A stretch of DNA of 64,000 nt from Lachnospiraceae bacterium (lineage in GTDB: Bacteria; Bacillota; Clostridia; Lachnospirales; Lachnospiraceae), in the NCBI GenBank assembly GCA_029053015.1, contig JAIDHX010000029.1, positions 62,001 to 126,000 on the forward strand. The letters are read 5' to 3'. Within the stretch, counting starts at the first letter, position 1. Each line of letters begins with the position of its first letter. A program made the position numbers and the translations under genes. Below the pieces are notes generated by a model that made no database searches, was not told the origin of the DNA, and was given only the letters and a program-made list of their open reading frames with translations. Below are positions 1-9,063 of the stretch, in pieces.

Positions 1-1868
1 ATACATGCATCCTCCATCCTTTTTAAGTCTGCTTCTGTCGCAGAAAGTGGTTTTAAAATAAGTGCAGCACTGGGCATCCCTTTTTCAAATTCATAAATAA
101 CATCAATGATTGCAAATCGGTCTTCGAAACCAGTAAATTTGTTTTCTAAAATCAAATTTTCCTTTTTGATTATTTTGATTTCTTTTAATACTTCTGGCAC
201 ATCAAAATAATCCCGCTTATAGCTTCGCATAACGCGAAGCGTTTCTTCTAAAAGAAACGCATTTTGGGGAAAATCGGATAATTGACTTTCAGCAATAGTT
301 CCGTTAGCAATATGAATATTTTTCAGAAGACTTTCGCGAATATCCTTCCGTGATAAATCATCAATTTCAAATTTATTAGCTGTCAATGAAGTTACTTGTT
401 CGAGTGTATTTCTGTATTTAGACTCATTATTGTAACTTAATATGATTGTAGCATTATATTTTAGAAAATCACTTTGTTTTAATAGATTTACTAGAAATAT
501 ACCTTGTATATCATTTAATTTCTGTATATCATCCAATAGCAAGATACAATGTGAGTTTTTGGATTGAGGATCAAGGAGAAGCTGATTTTTTAACTTAATG
601 CGTTCATTAAGCTCAGTAATACATTTTTCCGCTATCAACATATCAAAACAGCCGGCAAATAAGCTATTCAGTTGTTCGAAATCATAGATAGTGTTATATG
701 AAAGATTTATTAAAAGCTCTTTTCTTTTTTCATAAAATTCTTGAAAATCATTTTCATCGTCTTTATCTATCCAAAGCAGGTTCCCAAAAGTCAGAAAAAA
801 AATTATTTTGCACAATAGCGTGTAATTATATATACTAGAATCAGCATCTACAAATCGCACCAAAGACATTTCTGTTCTATATGAATAATCTATAAATAAT
901 TTCTGTAGTAAGTAAGTTTTTCCATTCCCACTTTTTGAATAGATAGTGATAATTGCATTATGCCCTTTATCTGTCATATTCTCCAGACATTTATTGATTT
1001 TGAAAGATACTTGATTCTGGCTTGAATGAACTACCATAATTTCTTGCTTATCCGCTATTTCACAATTAATAATATGTTTTATTTCTTCCCCGTTTTCCAA
1101 ACAGATTTTTAAAGTGATTGGTTTATCAGAAATCTTCTGAGTTCGAATCAAGAGAAAAAACGAACTGGTTCCACATGTATATGATATTTCATTTGCTGAT
1201 GGCCATTGAGGAGAATCAACAAAGTCAAATGGATAATCATTCTTCTCAATATGTAAATGTCCTTTTTTAGAAGCAGACAAAGTTATGCACATGATATACT
1301 CTTGCTTCAAGTCCAACTTTTCATGTAATTTATTTGCACCAAAATCAATAGAATTAACAGAATAAAAAGATACGTCTTTAACATTAACATATTCCTGCGA
1401 GTGATCAGTCTCAGGAAGCGAGTTCCCAAAATATTTTTGGTATTTATCTGGATTCTCATATAACCATGATTCTAATTGATTGCGGTTTATACAAGATACG
1501 GAAATATTTTTAATCCTTGCACCATATGTGATCCTATTAAGATTGTGGGAAGCTATCGTTCCATTAGTAATATATAAGATCAATTTGATCTTTTCCTTTA
1601 TAAGTCCGGATAATATGGTAGGGTCAAGGTCTTTTTTGCCAACATTATCTGAATCTTTGCGGTATTTTGCTTCCGCCCAGCTTTCATATCCGTCCTGATA
1701 GGTATGAAACATATCAAGATTATTATCCCATGAAGCTTTAGTTGGAAGCCAATCAAAATCTGAAAAAGTTTCTTTTAAATATTCTAATGCAAGATTCTCA
1801 AAAGATTTCCCGGCTTTTCCGTTGTTAGATTCATTTAATATATATATTTGTGACCAATCAATACTCAT
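1..1868 (-). CDS. Restriction-nuclease-like / STAND-type P-loop ATPase fusion, 3' end outside window
   Basis: The reading frame is open from an ATG at 1868 to the left edge (622 codons seen, C-terminus missing). Residues about 18-90 look like an Mrr/PD-(D/E)XK fold: a GKSFENLALEYL helix, Asp48 or Asp52, then Glu66-Ala-Lys68, followed by a strand ending ITNG. Residues 304-320 carry a Walker A (SKSGNGKT, Lys317) and residues 443-447 a Walker B (LLLDD), as in STAND/NACHT-like signalling ATPases. The part between about 100 and 290 is not recognised. Nuclease-STAND fusions are known among prokaryotic antiviral proteins (Avs and relatives), where the C-terminus senses phage proteins; that region is not in the window, so the defence role is inference. 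The gene is AT-rich and lies next to an IS remnant. An alternative is a stand-alone type IV restriction enzyme. Confidence 0.72.
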   Translation of the reverse strand, partial: MSIDWSQIYILNESNNGKAGKSFENLALEYLKETFSDFDWLPTKASWDNNLDMFHTYQDGYESWAEAKYRKDSDNVGKKDLDPTILSGLIKEKIKLILYITNGTIASHNLNRITYGARIKNISVSCINRNQLESWLYENPDKYQKYFGNSLPETDHSQEYVNVKDVSFYSVNSIDFGANKLHEKLDLKQEYIMCITLSASKKGHLHIEKNDYPFDFVDSPQWPSANEISYTCGTSSFFLLIRTQKISDKPITLKICLENGEEIKHIINCEIADKQEIMVVHSSQNQVSFKINKCLENMTDKGHNAIITIYSKSGNGKTYLLQKLFIDYSYRTEMSLVRFVDADSSIYNYTLLCKIIFFLTFGNLLWIDKDDENDFQEFYEKRKELLINLSYNTIYDFEQLNSLFAGCFDMLIAEKCITELNERIKLKNQLLLDPQSKNSHCILLLDDIQKLNDIQGIFLVNLLKQSDFLKYNATIILSYNNESKYRNTLEQVTSLTANKFEIDDLSRKDIRESLLKNIHIANGTIAESQLSDFPQNAFLLEETLRVMRSYKRDYFDVPEVLKEIKIIKKENLILENKFTGFEDRFAIIDVIYEFEKGMPSAALILKPLSATEADLKRMEDAC

Positions 1869-1995
1869 ATAATATATTACTCCATCGTATCTAAAATGCA
1901 GGAAATAATAGGAATGTTCGCTATTTTCCAATTATTGCATTTAAACAATAATAAATAATTACCCAAATGATTATATACAAAATTCAGCTACCGTC

Positions 1996-2745
1996 TTATA
2001 GGGTCCCATATACAACATGCCAACAAATGGCCAAATACTGGCTCCCACTATGCCGCCTGTTAAAACAATAGTAAAATTCGTCCAGATAGCGTTGCAGATA
2101 TGTCCCTTTCAGACCATGGTAAGCTCCTTCTATATTTGCCTTTACATTTGATATCATCACGAGAGGCCATTTTAAACGCTTATCATTGCTTTGTGGATCA
2201 TACTTCTGCATATCACAATCGTATTTTTCCCAGAGCGCATTATAGGACTTAAAGGCATCACTATGGATTGTGCTACCCCTGTCCCGTTTGCCCTCTGCTT
2301 TCCCGCCGAAGAAATCATCATTCATTTCGACGCAACCGCCGAGTTTATAAGTGTTTTCACGTTCACCCATAGCACTATGGATTTTGTGGAGGAGTGCTCA
2401 GACAGTTTTGAAGGTGAACTCGATGTATTTTGCCAAGGTCATTTCAAAAATTTCATCCTTATTAGTTGCTACAAAATCCAAGACAAGAAACCACTTTACC
2501 AACGACAGTTTCGTATTTTCCATGATAGTTCCAGCAATGGAAGTTGTCTAGTGCTGACTCAGTGGGGGCACTGATATAATGGAATCCTACGTTCGCCAAC
2601 CATGGTATAGTGGCTAAAACCACATTGGGGGCACTTAAAACTGTTAGGCCATTTCAATTAAAACAATGCCTACTCACAGGATGCTTCCGTGCTGTACTTG
2701 GATTGGAACTCTATCAGCTGCTTTAGGGTCAACATATTTATTCAT
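1996..2745 (-). pseudogene. IS1595-family (ISXO2-like) transposase, decayed
   Basis: Joining three frames gives a nearly full transposase: an N-terminal helix (TLKQLIEFQSKYSTEA), a zinc ribbon with CPQC and CPHC, a helical linker (LVKWFLVLDFVATNKDE), then the DDE-like domain with GGCVEMNDDFFGGK, HSDAFKSY and YCFNRR. The copy is dead: in-frame stops at 2670-2672, 2658-2660 and 2398-2400 (the last replacing an expected Trp), plus at least two frameshifts, one in the second zinc knuckle and one near the start. The only sizeable open piece is 1996-2370. The catalytic stretch reads MNDDFFGG where active members usually have a V-D-E/D-T pattern. I could not define terminal inverted repeats. Confidence 0.85.
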
Positions 2746-3402
2746 GGTAAATAGCCTCTTTATACCATTTGCTTAGCCCTATAAACTGAGCTCGAAGGGA
2801 CTGACTGAACTTTGTATATAATAAATAATTACCTATTTCCAAATCTAACAGATAACTCTATCAACATTGCTAAGCAAAAATTACCTGATATTTCACCTAT
2901 CGATAATCCCAAATTATCCTTTGAAGTAATAAATACCCCTATATTTCCTGCCAACCATCAATAATCAGGAATTATCCTTTATTTTAAATTTCTCATCTTA
3001 TTCACACTATCTTAACAACATAAATTCATTTTTAATCACTCAAAATTATATCAAATATTATACCACGCTCACTCCCTCAAAACCCCAATTGTAATAATTC
3101 ACCTGTCTAAATGTAATTTTTTGTCGGAATCCGCCCCCAGGCACGCCCTTTTTTATAACCATCCCAAACATTTCCTCATTCACCCCGTCAAAAGCTCACC
3201 TTCAATCACCAAACCTCCTCACACCAAAACGACGGCACCAAAAATGGACTTTTTCATCCATCCTTAGCACCGCCACTTTTTCTCTTTATGCCCGTTCCCT
3301 TCCTATCATGCCCTTACAATATCCGGCGCTCCGCTCCCCTTAAGCCAGCCGTCTCTTCCAAATAAACAACCCTCTTTGCCCAAACGTTCAAAAACGCTGC
3401 GT
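2746..3402. other. Intergenic, no gene seen
   Basis: AT-rich up to about 3060, then more C-rich and low in complexity. No credible ORF with a ribosome binding site and no RNA gene was recognised. It separates the IS relic from the XRE/prenyltransferase island. Confidence 0.5.
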
Positions 3403-4092
3403 TTAACCGGTAATCACACCATGGCATGACTGCAAAACTTCCAGCGCATGCTCCCTGTCCTCTTTGGTCAGAATGTTCAAAAGGCAGCTAAAAGCATTTA
3501 GCATACCGCGCTGGCTTCCCGTGAAAACAGCAGGGGGAATACGGAAAAAATGATACAGCTTCCACAGTATTTCACTGTCGGGCAGGCTCTCTCCATTTTC
3601 CATGGTGCGGACCTTCTTAATATCAACACCCAATTTTTCTGCCATTGTCTGCTGGCTGTAATTCAACATCCGTCTGAGCAAAAACAAGGTATTGTCATCT
3701 GTCTTATCAGGTGCTGTTACATACTTGATGTACTCCAGTTCCTTGTAAACAGCTTTCCAGTCTTCTGATCTCCCCACCATATAAAAGTACTCTGCCATAT
3801 ATGCCAGCACATGCAGATAAAAATGCAGTTCCCTGTAATCACAGTTGGAAAAGAAAACCTCTTCCTCTATACCACTTTTCTGTCCTGTAAATATATAGTG
3901 CGCATCCAGTTCAAGGTCATACAAATCCTGCACCTCATAATAAGTAAAACGCCGGTTTCCCAGTTCTACCTTACTATAATGACTCTGACTCATTTTCAGT
4001 TTCTGACTTATCTGGTCCTGCGACCAGTTTCTTGCCAGCCGCTCTTCTTTCAAACGTTCCAGTACATTTTGATAAGATGTGCTCATGTTCAT
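3403..4092 (-). CDS. Double-HTH XRE-family regulator, copy A
   Basis: 229 residues (a start at 4086 gives 227 and has better spacing from AAGGAAG). It has two helix-turn-helix segments of the Cro/C1 type: residues about 10-65 (WSQDQISQKLKMSQSHYSKVE) and about 120-180 (SQQTMAEKLGVDIKKVRTME). Between them lies a helical linker with YIFTGQKSG and YRELHFYLHVLAYMAEY. Copy B at 6341-7027 is a close paralogue over its whole length, and the two flank the prenyltransferase genes. DNA-binding regulation is established for the fold; which genes it controls is inferred from position. Its upstream region shares an exactly spaced element with copy B, which suggests auto- or cross-regulation. Confidence 0.85.
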   Translation of the reverse strand: MNMSTSYQNVLERLKEERLARNWSQDQISQKLKMSQSHYSKVELGNRRFTYYEVQDLYDLELDAHYIFTGQKSGIEEEVFFSNCDYRELHFYLHVLAYMAEYFYMVGRSEDWKAVYKELEYIKYVTAPDKTDDNTLFLLRRMLNYSQQTMAEKLGVDIKKVRTMENGESLPDSEILWKLYHFFRIPPAVFTGSQRGMLNAFSCLLNILTKEDREHALEVLQSCHGVITG

Positions 4093-4116
4093 TCTTCCTT
4101 AACTTTTTATTTTACT

Positions 4117-4169
4117 TTTACCCATTTTAAGTTATTTTTGATACCTAAACTATACCTTTTTGTGACTAT
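4117..4169 (-). promoter_or_regulatory. Conserved upstream element of XRE copy A
   Basis: On the plus strand CATTTTAAG is followed after exactly 23 bases by CCTTTTTGTGACTAT. The same two blocks with the same N23 spacing stand upstream of copy B (7055-7107). The 23 bases between them are not conserved, so the blocks look selected. They are a candidate operator or promoter; the assignment is inference. Confidence 0.5.
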
Positions 4170-4354
4170 GAGGAATAAACATGTTAAATGCCTCCTTTCA
4201 CACTAAATTTCAAAGGCAATCGTGAAAATCCTTCTCAAAACAGCTCCTCATTTTCTGAATATCCTAATATAAATAAAAATCGGCTATTCCAAAATATGCA
4301 GAATAGCCGAAATCCCATAATCTTTTTTAAAACAATCTTCGTTGTCTCCCCTTG

Positions 4355-5056
4355 TCACTTTCCAAGTTTGCGTTTCACCGAGCGATAATATTCGAGTGCT
4401 CTATCAAACTCATCTTTTGAAAATTCCGGCCATAACAGATCCGAGAAATATAACTCTGCATATACTGTCTGCCAAGGCAAAAAATTGCTCAGTCTTCTAT
4501 TCTCAATACCACCTGTCCGAATCACCAAATCCACATCCGGAATCCCGGCCGTATCAAGGTAGGATTCAAAAACCGCCTCAGATATTCCTTCAATCGTCTG
4601 CCTGTTTGCAGCCACATCCCCGGCAAGCCTCTTTACCGCGCGGATAATCTCGTCTCTTCCACCATAACTCAGAGCAATCTGCACATGCAGCTTCTGACAT
4701 TTACTGGTTCGGTTCTCTGCATCCTCAATTACCTTCAGTGTTTTTTTACTAAATTTGCCGCGCTCTCCAATCACCCTGATATTGATGTCATTTTCAAGGC
4801 AACGGCTAAGCTTCTCATTAAAAAAGCGCTCCAAAAGCCCGAAAATATGAAGAACTTCCTCCTGCGAACGTTTCCAGTTTTCAGTAGAAAACGCATACAC
4901 TGTCAGATAATCAATGCCCGCATGTCCGCACCAGTCGCAAAGATCCACAAAAGTATCTGCGCCCTTGTCATGGCCCTGAAATGACTGTAGATTGTTATTT
5001 TCGGCCCACCGCCGGTTCCCGTCCATAATCACACCAAGATGTTTGATTTCGTTCAT
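4355..5056 (-). CDS. Cis-prenyltransferase (undecaprenyl diphosphate synthase family)
   Basis: 233 residues, the normal family length. It condenses isopentenyl diphosphate with an allylic diphosphate to build cis-polyprenyl diphosphates. Visible motifs: IMDGNRRWA with catalytic Asp12, FSTENWKR at 56-63, SYGGRDEI, and near the C-terminus IRTGGIENRRLSNF-PWQ and YAELYF. The usual compact RTGGE-RLSNF motif has extra residues here (GGIENRR), and the N-terminus differs from housekeeping UppS. It lies 12 bp downstream of a trans-polyprenyl synthase gene and not beside cdsA or dxr, where housekeeping uppS normally sits. I infer an accessory enzyme fed by the neighbour, not the cell-wall UppS. Family certain, product unknown. 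Confidence 0.9.
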   Translation of the reverse strand: MNEIKHLGVIMDGNRRWAENNNLQSFQGHDKGADTFVDLCDWCGHAGIDYLTVYAFSTENWKRSQEEVLHIFGLLERFFNEKLSRCLENDINIRVIGERGKFSKKTLKVIEDAENRTSKCQKLHVQIALSYGGRDEIIRAVKRLAGDVAANRQTIEGISEAVFESYLDTAGIPDVDLVIRTGGIENRRLSNFLPWQTVYAELYFSDLLWPEFSKDEFDRALEYYRSVKRKLGK

Positions 5057-5068
5057 ATAAATCCTCCT

Positions 5069-6184
5069 CTAAAATTGTCTTCCGGTCTGATAACTGACGA
5101 GACCATATAAAATCGACTGGTACTCTTTGTCTATCAAATCATTTTGAATTAATTCCCTGCTGTAATCCGACAGCCGTCGGATTTCCTCCTCCGCATACTG
5201 CTTTGCACCGGTCTCTTCAAAAAGCCTTCTTATTACTTCCAAATCATGCCCGTCTGCTTCTCCCTTGCCATAATGCTTATCCAGAAGCTCTCTTTGCTCT
5301 TCATTGGCATTTTGATAGGCGAATCCAAACAAAAGCGTCTGTTTGCCCTCACATATATCCGACAATACCGATTTCCCCAACATTTCATCGCTGGAATAGA
5401 TCCCAAGCAAATCATCCTTAATCTGAAAAGCAATTCCCAAAGGAATGGCAATACGCTTCAACAAATCAACTAATTCATCGCTTCCTCCACCACACACGGC
5501 TCCCAGCATCAGCGGTCCTGCCAGCGTATACCATGCTGTCTTCAGCTCGTATATCTGGGACACCATATCTCTATATGCTTCATAATCGTCTAAAATGGAA
5601 ATCCTGTCAAAGGGCAGAATTGTGTCCATAATCTCTCCCTCACAGGTCATCGCAAGAATTTGCGAATATAACTTGTATACCTTTGCCAAAACTGCACTGT
5701 CAACCGTGCATTTTGCAAGAAATTGATAAGAAATGAAAAAGCCGTAGTCGCCTATACACAACGCCCTTGAAACACCGTAATGCGCAGCTGCTTCTTCGGT
5801 TATTCCCCTTCCCTGACTTTTCTTTATTTTTTCTTCCGAATCAATATGAATTGTCACCTTGCCCCGACGAGTCTTTGACCTGTCAATAATATCGTCATGA
5901 ATCAAAACCGAGGTCTGAAACAATTCATATCCGACAGCAATTGGCAGGTAATTGTAATTTCGTCCATGAGAAGCAATCTGTTCACCTAGTTTAATCAATG
6001 CGCCGCGAACCCGTTTGCCGCCTTCGTTCTGTTTGATAAGTGACCTTAAGGCCTCCCGTACAAATACATTTTCTACCGCAGATGAAACGAAATCATCAAA
6101 ATATTTACCTGTCATATCTTCGATTTCTTTTCCAGCACTCTTTAAAAAATTTATAAACAATGATTCCTGCATTCCACCTGCCAT
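5069..6184 (-). CDS. Trans-polyprenyl diphosphate synthase family protein
   Basis: All-alpha isoprenyl synthase fold. The first Asp-rich motif is in VLIHDDIIDRS followed by RRGK; the second is QIKDDLLGIY, in which the last Asp of DDxxD is Gly, a form also seen in archaeal-type IdsA enzymes. The following GKSVLSDICEGKQT matches the family. The start is uncertain: an ATG at 6184 has AAGGA upstream, while a TTG at 6208 adds eight residues. The length (about 371) is slightly above usual, with a longer C-terminal tail. It is probably co-transcribed with the cis-prenyltransferase and makes its allylic primer (inference). Chain length cannot be told from sequence alone. Confidence 0.88.
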   Translation of the reverse strand: MAGGMQESLFINFLKSAGKEIEDMTGKYFDDFVSSAVENVFVREALRSLIKQNEGGKRVRGALIKLGEQIASHGRNYNYLPIAVGYELFQTSVLIHDDIIDRSKTRRGKVTIHIDSEEKIKKSQGRGITEEAAAHYGVSRALCIGDYGFFISYQFLAKCTVDSAVLAKVYKLYSQILAMTCEGEIMDTILPFDRISILDDYEAYRDMVSQIYELKTAWYTLAGPLMLGAVCGGGSDELVDLLKRIAIPLGIAFQIKDDLLGIYSSDEMLGKSVLSDICEGKQTLLFGFAYQNANEEQRELLDKHYGKGEADGHDLEVIRRLFEETGAKQYAEEEIRRLSDYSRELIQNDLIDKEYQSILYGLVSYQTGRQF

Positions 6185-6340
6185 AAAAGTAATCCTTGCC
6201 TTTCCCAATATCCCTCTGATAATGAAAAATTATTTGCAAAATATAAGTAAATTATAACATATTTTGGCAGATAGTAGAATACATTTCGTGAAGATTCTTC
6301 CGTTTTGCTTTTCAGGCATTTTCAGGAACAGTATGTGCAT

Positions 6341-7027
6341 TTATGAAATCACACTGCGGAATGACTCTACCACAGTCATTGCATGTTCCCTGTTCTCCTT
6401 TCCCAGCATGCTCAGAATACAGCCGATCGCGCACACCATGCCTCGCTCACTTTTTATAAAAACTGCCGGCGGAATACGGAAAAACTGATACAAATTCCAC
6501 AGTATTTCGCTGTCCGGCAGGCTCTCTCCATTCTCCATAGAGCGAATCTTTTTTATATCCACCCCTAATTTTTCAGCCATTTTCTGCTGACTGCACTCTA
6601 CCGCTCTTCTAAGTGCAAATAATGAATTGTCATTTATCCTGTCCGGCGCTGTTATATAACCAATATACTTCAGCTCCTTATATACATTTTCCCAATTGCT
6701 TAGTCTTCTCACCACATAAAGATATTCCGCCACATATGCCAGAATATGCATGTAAAAATTCAATTCCCTATAGTCACAGTCAGAGAAGAAAATCTCCTGT
6801 TCCGTACCACTCTTTTGTCCCGTAAATATATAATGTGCGTCCACGTCTAATCCATACAGATATTGAACCTCATAATACGTAAAACGTCTTTTTCCCAACT
6901 CAACTTTACTGTAGTGGCTCTGACTCATTCTTAACTGCCTGCTTATCTGCTCTTGTGACCATTTCTTCCTTTTACGCTCTTCTTTCAGTCGCTGCAGTAC
7001 ATTCTGGTAAGATTCATTCATGGGCAT
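6341..7027 (-). CDS. Double-HTH XRE-family regulator, copy B
   Basis: 228 residues, a paralogue of the gene at 3403-4092 in both HTH segments and in the linker (YIFTGQKSG, YRELNFYMHILAYVAEY). HTH 1 is at about 9-62 (WSQEQISRQLRMSQSHYSK), HTH 2 at about 118-178 (SQQKMAEKLGVDIKKIRSME). The first in-frame ATG is used; a second ATG two codons later is possible. The gene precedes the prenyltransferase pair in the direction of transcription with a 130-156 bp gap, so it could be the first gene of their transcript. Role inferred as a local regulator. Confidence 0.85.
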   Translation of the reverse strand: MPMNESYQNVLQRLKEERKRKKWSQEQISRQLRMSQSHYSKVELGKRRFTYYEVQYLYGLDVDAHYIFTGQKSGTEQEIFFSDCDYRELNFYMHILAYVAEYLYVVRRLSNWENVYKELKYIGYITAPDRINDNSLFALRRAVECSQQKMAEKLGVDIKKIRSMENGESLPDSEILWNLYQFFRIPPAVFIKSERGMVCAIGCILSMLGKENREHAMTVVESFRSVIS

Positions 7028-7054
7028 TGTCCCTATCCTTTGTATTATTTACTA

Positions 7055-7107
7055 TTTACCCATTTTAAGCTATTTTATGCACCCAGTCGGCTCCTTTTTG
7101 TGACTAT
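7055..7107 (-). promoter_or_regulatory. Conserved upstream element of XRE copy B
   Basis: Second instance of CATTTTAAG - N23 - CCTTTTTGTGACTAT on the plus strand, about 35 bp from the start codon of copy B, overlapping the last codons of the HTH gene at 7104-7346. Exact spacing is kept although the spacer differs. Candidate operator or promoter. Confidence 0.5.
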
Positions 7108-7346
7108 TTTGTATCTGAAGAAAGATTTCTCTCTTTTCTGTCGTCCAACCCCACCATATAATCCATCGAAACTCCGTAAAATTCGCATAATGTAATAAGA
7201 TGATGAACAGGCATAGCAGAAACTGCCGTTTCATATCTGGAATATCCCCTTTGGTCTATGCCCAATGCTGCCGCTACTTCCTTCTGCCTGTAATCATTAT
7301 CCTCTCTCAGTTCCTTCATAATAACCGAATAATGTCTGTTTTTCAT
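7104..7346 (-). CDS. Small XRE-family HTH protein, copy 1
   Basis: 80 residues consisting of one Cro/C1-type HTH domain (DYRQKEVAAALGIDQRGYSRYE) and the C-terminal FYGVSMDYMVGL typical of short clostridial regulators. AAGGAG lies nine bases before the ATG. It is closely related to the next gene upstream (7473-7706). Likely a local repressor; target unknown. It may form a regulatory set with the larger XRE proteins. Confidence 0.8.
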   Translation of the reverse strand: MKNRHYSVIMKELREDNDYRQKEVAAALGIDQRGYSRYETAVSAMPVHHLITLCEFYGVSMDYMVGLDDRKERNLSSDTK

Positions 7347-7472
7347 TGGTACGCGCTCCTTCTTTTGGAAATATTTTTTCTACTTATACACCATTCAAAT
7401 ATGTTATAAAAGAGCGTATAGGGCAAAATGCTTCATTTTTCTATCAACATGCCATCCGAAGCAAATTTTACG

Positions 7473-7706
7473 CTATTTTACACAAGTTTTACCTTTTTCA
7501 CCGCTCAGCCCCACAACATAATCCATAGAGACTCCATAAAACCTACACAGCTTTATCAAGTGATGCACCGGCATAGCAGAAACTGCCGTTTCATACCTTG
7601 AATATACCCGCTGGTCTATCCCCAGCACCGCCGCAATTTCCTTCTGTCTGTAGTCATGATCCTCCCTTAATTCTCTGATAATTACGGAATAATGTCTTTC
7701 CTTCAT
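7473..7706 (-). CDS. Small XRE-family HTH protein, copy 2
   Basis: 77 residues when started at the ATG at 7706, which has GAAAGGA about eleven bases upstream and lines up with the start of copy 1. The frame is open further upstream (to 7787), but that extension has no counterpart in the paralogue and is rejected. The HTH segment is DYRQKEIAAVLGIDQRVYSRYE, then FYGVSMDYVVGL. A tandem duplication with the gene at 7104-7346 is evident. Confidence 0.78.
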   Translation of the reverse strand: MKERHYSVIIRELREDHDYRQKEIAAVLGIDQRVYSRYETAVSAMPVHHLIKLCRFYGVSMDYVVGLSGEKGKTCVK

Positions 7707-8064
7707 CGGTATGTTATCCTTTCTCTTTTGTGATATTTTGCCGGGCAATAGCGGAAGGACACGGGATTCGTGATAACCATCTCTCAATTACCCGGAATGT
7801 TTTATACCTATTTTGCACTATAACGAACTATCGAAAAATTATGTATGGAGAAAGATTAAGTTTGCGAAAGATAGTAAGGTATTTTAGGGAGACCGATCGA
7901 AAAAAGCAACCGGCAAAGATAAGTCAAGTATCTGCTCTTTAATATCGCTTTGTTGTTCGAATAAAGGATAATACTAGATTATTTACCGGAACTTTTGTTA
8001 ATGAAACTCCCGTAACTCTACTGCGTGGGATACCTTAGAAGATTAAAACAAGAGAGGCATAAAT
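7707..8064. other. Divergent intergenic region
   Basis: Separates the leftward HTH genes from the rightward gene at 8065 and must hold promoters for both. GATAATACT near 7967 could be a -10 box for the rightward gene. No ORF is supported. Confidence 0.4.
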
Positions 8065-9063
8065 ATGACTAATCAATTAGAGCATAGGTTTTCAATAAAA
8101 CGGATATCGAAAACTACTGAAGATGATTATATTAAGGCGCTACGAATATACAATGATACCACCCCCTTTGAAATAAAAACGCCTACAAATGAAATAACAT
8201 ACTGGATAAGTAAGCAGAAAATTAATACCCCTTTTGAAGTATATGCATTTATTTTATATTTAAATGATGAAGTAATTGGGCTTTCAATGACAACATATGT
8301 AAAAAAAACAAAGGTAGTTGTAGATGAATATCTTGCAGTTTTGGAACAATATAGGATACAAACTATTTTTTTGGTATATGAAAGTTTAATTCAAAATTAT
8401 TATACAGAAATAGGTGTAGAAATTTCATATTATTTAACAGAGATAAGCTATAAAGAATCTGGTAAAGAAATGGATAGGGAAAGTAGAATTTCGTTAAAAA
8501 TGTTATGTATTGAAGAATACGGAAAAATAGATGCTTTATATTATGCATTACCGCTAGGACTGGAAAATTATGAAAGTAATTTTATTGCTAATATTTACAT
8601 AAAAGGAGTCGAGCCTGTTCAAAGTATTTCTCCAAAAACTTATCAAGGCATTATAGATTCCATTTATTACGATTATTGGTATACATGGTATACCCCTATA
8701 TTATCTTCGGCTGAATTAGACATATATAAAAGGATAATTGATAAAAACTTTGAATTAATCAAGAAAAGTATAAATAATACCATGACATCAATGCCAGTTT
8801 TACATAGCAGCTGCAATTATTTGAATATCGATGCTGATATTTCAAAAGGCGCAATTCCAGTCAAAAAAAGTATGCAACATCACATTTTTTTGTTAATTGC
8901 ACCTATAATTATATTATTGCCTCTAGTCATTATTTGGGGGTATAGTGAGGCTTTAAAGATTTTAAATTTATCAATATCTGCACTGAGTACTATGATAGGT
9001 ACTATAATAAGTGCTATTATAACATCGCTTACTACATTATTTATAGCTAGAAAAAAATTATGA
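8065..9063 (+). CDS. GNAT-like domain fused to C-terminal membrane anchor, unknown function
   Basis: 332 residues, RBS GAGAGG eight bases before the ATG. The N-terminal half resembles a GNAT acetyltransferase: a strand pair FEVYAFILYLNDEVIGLSMTT, a charged strand VVVDEYLAV and a following helix, but I do not see a clear R/Q-x-x-G-x-A acetyl-CoA loop, so the assignment is tentative. Residues about 270-330 form two hydrophobic segments (HIFLLIAPIIILLPLVIIWG and SALSTMIGTIISAIITSLTTLF) ending in ARKKL, which implies a cytoplasmic domain anchored by its C-terminus. It is AT-rich and the lone rightward gene in this part. It converges on the methyltransferase gene with a 6 bp overlap. No named family recognised. 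Confidence 0.7.
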   Translation: MTNQLEHRFSIKRISKTTEDDYIKALRIYNDTTPFEIKTPTNEITYWISKQKINTPFEVYAFILYLNDEVIGLSMTTYVKKTKVVVDEYLAVLEQYRIQTIFLVYESLIQNYYTEIGVEISYYLTEISYKESGKEMDRESRISLKMLCIEEYGKIDALYYALPLGLENYESNFIANIYIKGVEPVQSISPKTYQGIIDSIYYDYWYTWYTPILSSAELDIYKRIIDKNFELIKKSINNTMTSMPVLHSSCNYLNIDADISKGAIPVKKSMQHHIFLLIAPIIILLPLVIIWGYSEALKILNLSISALSTMIGTIISAIITSLTTLFIARKKL

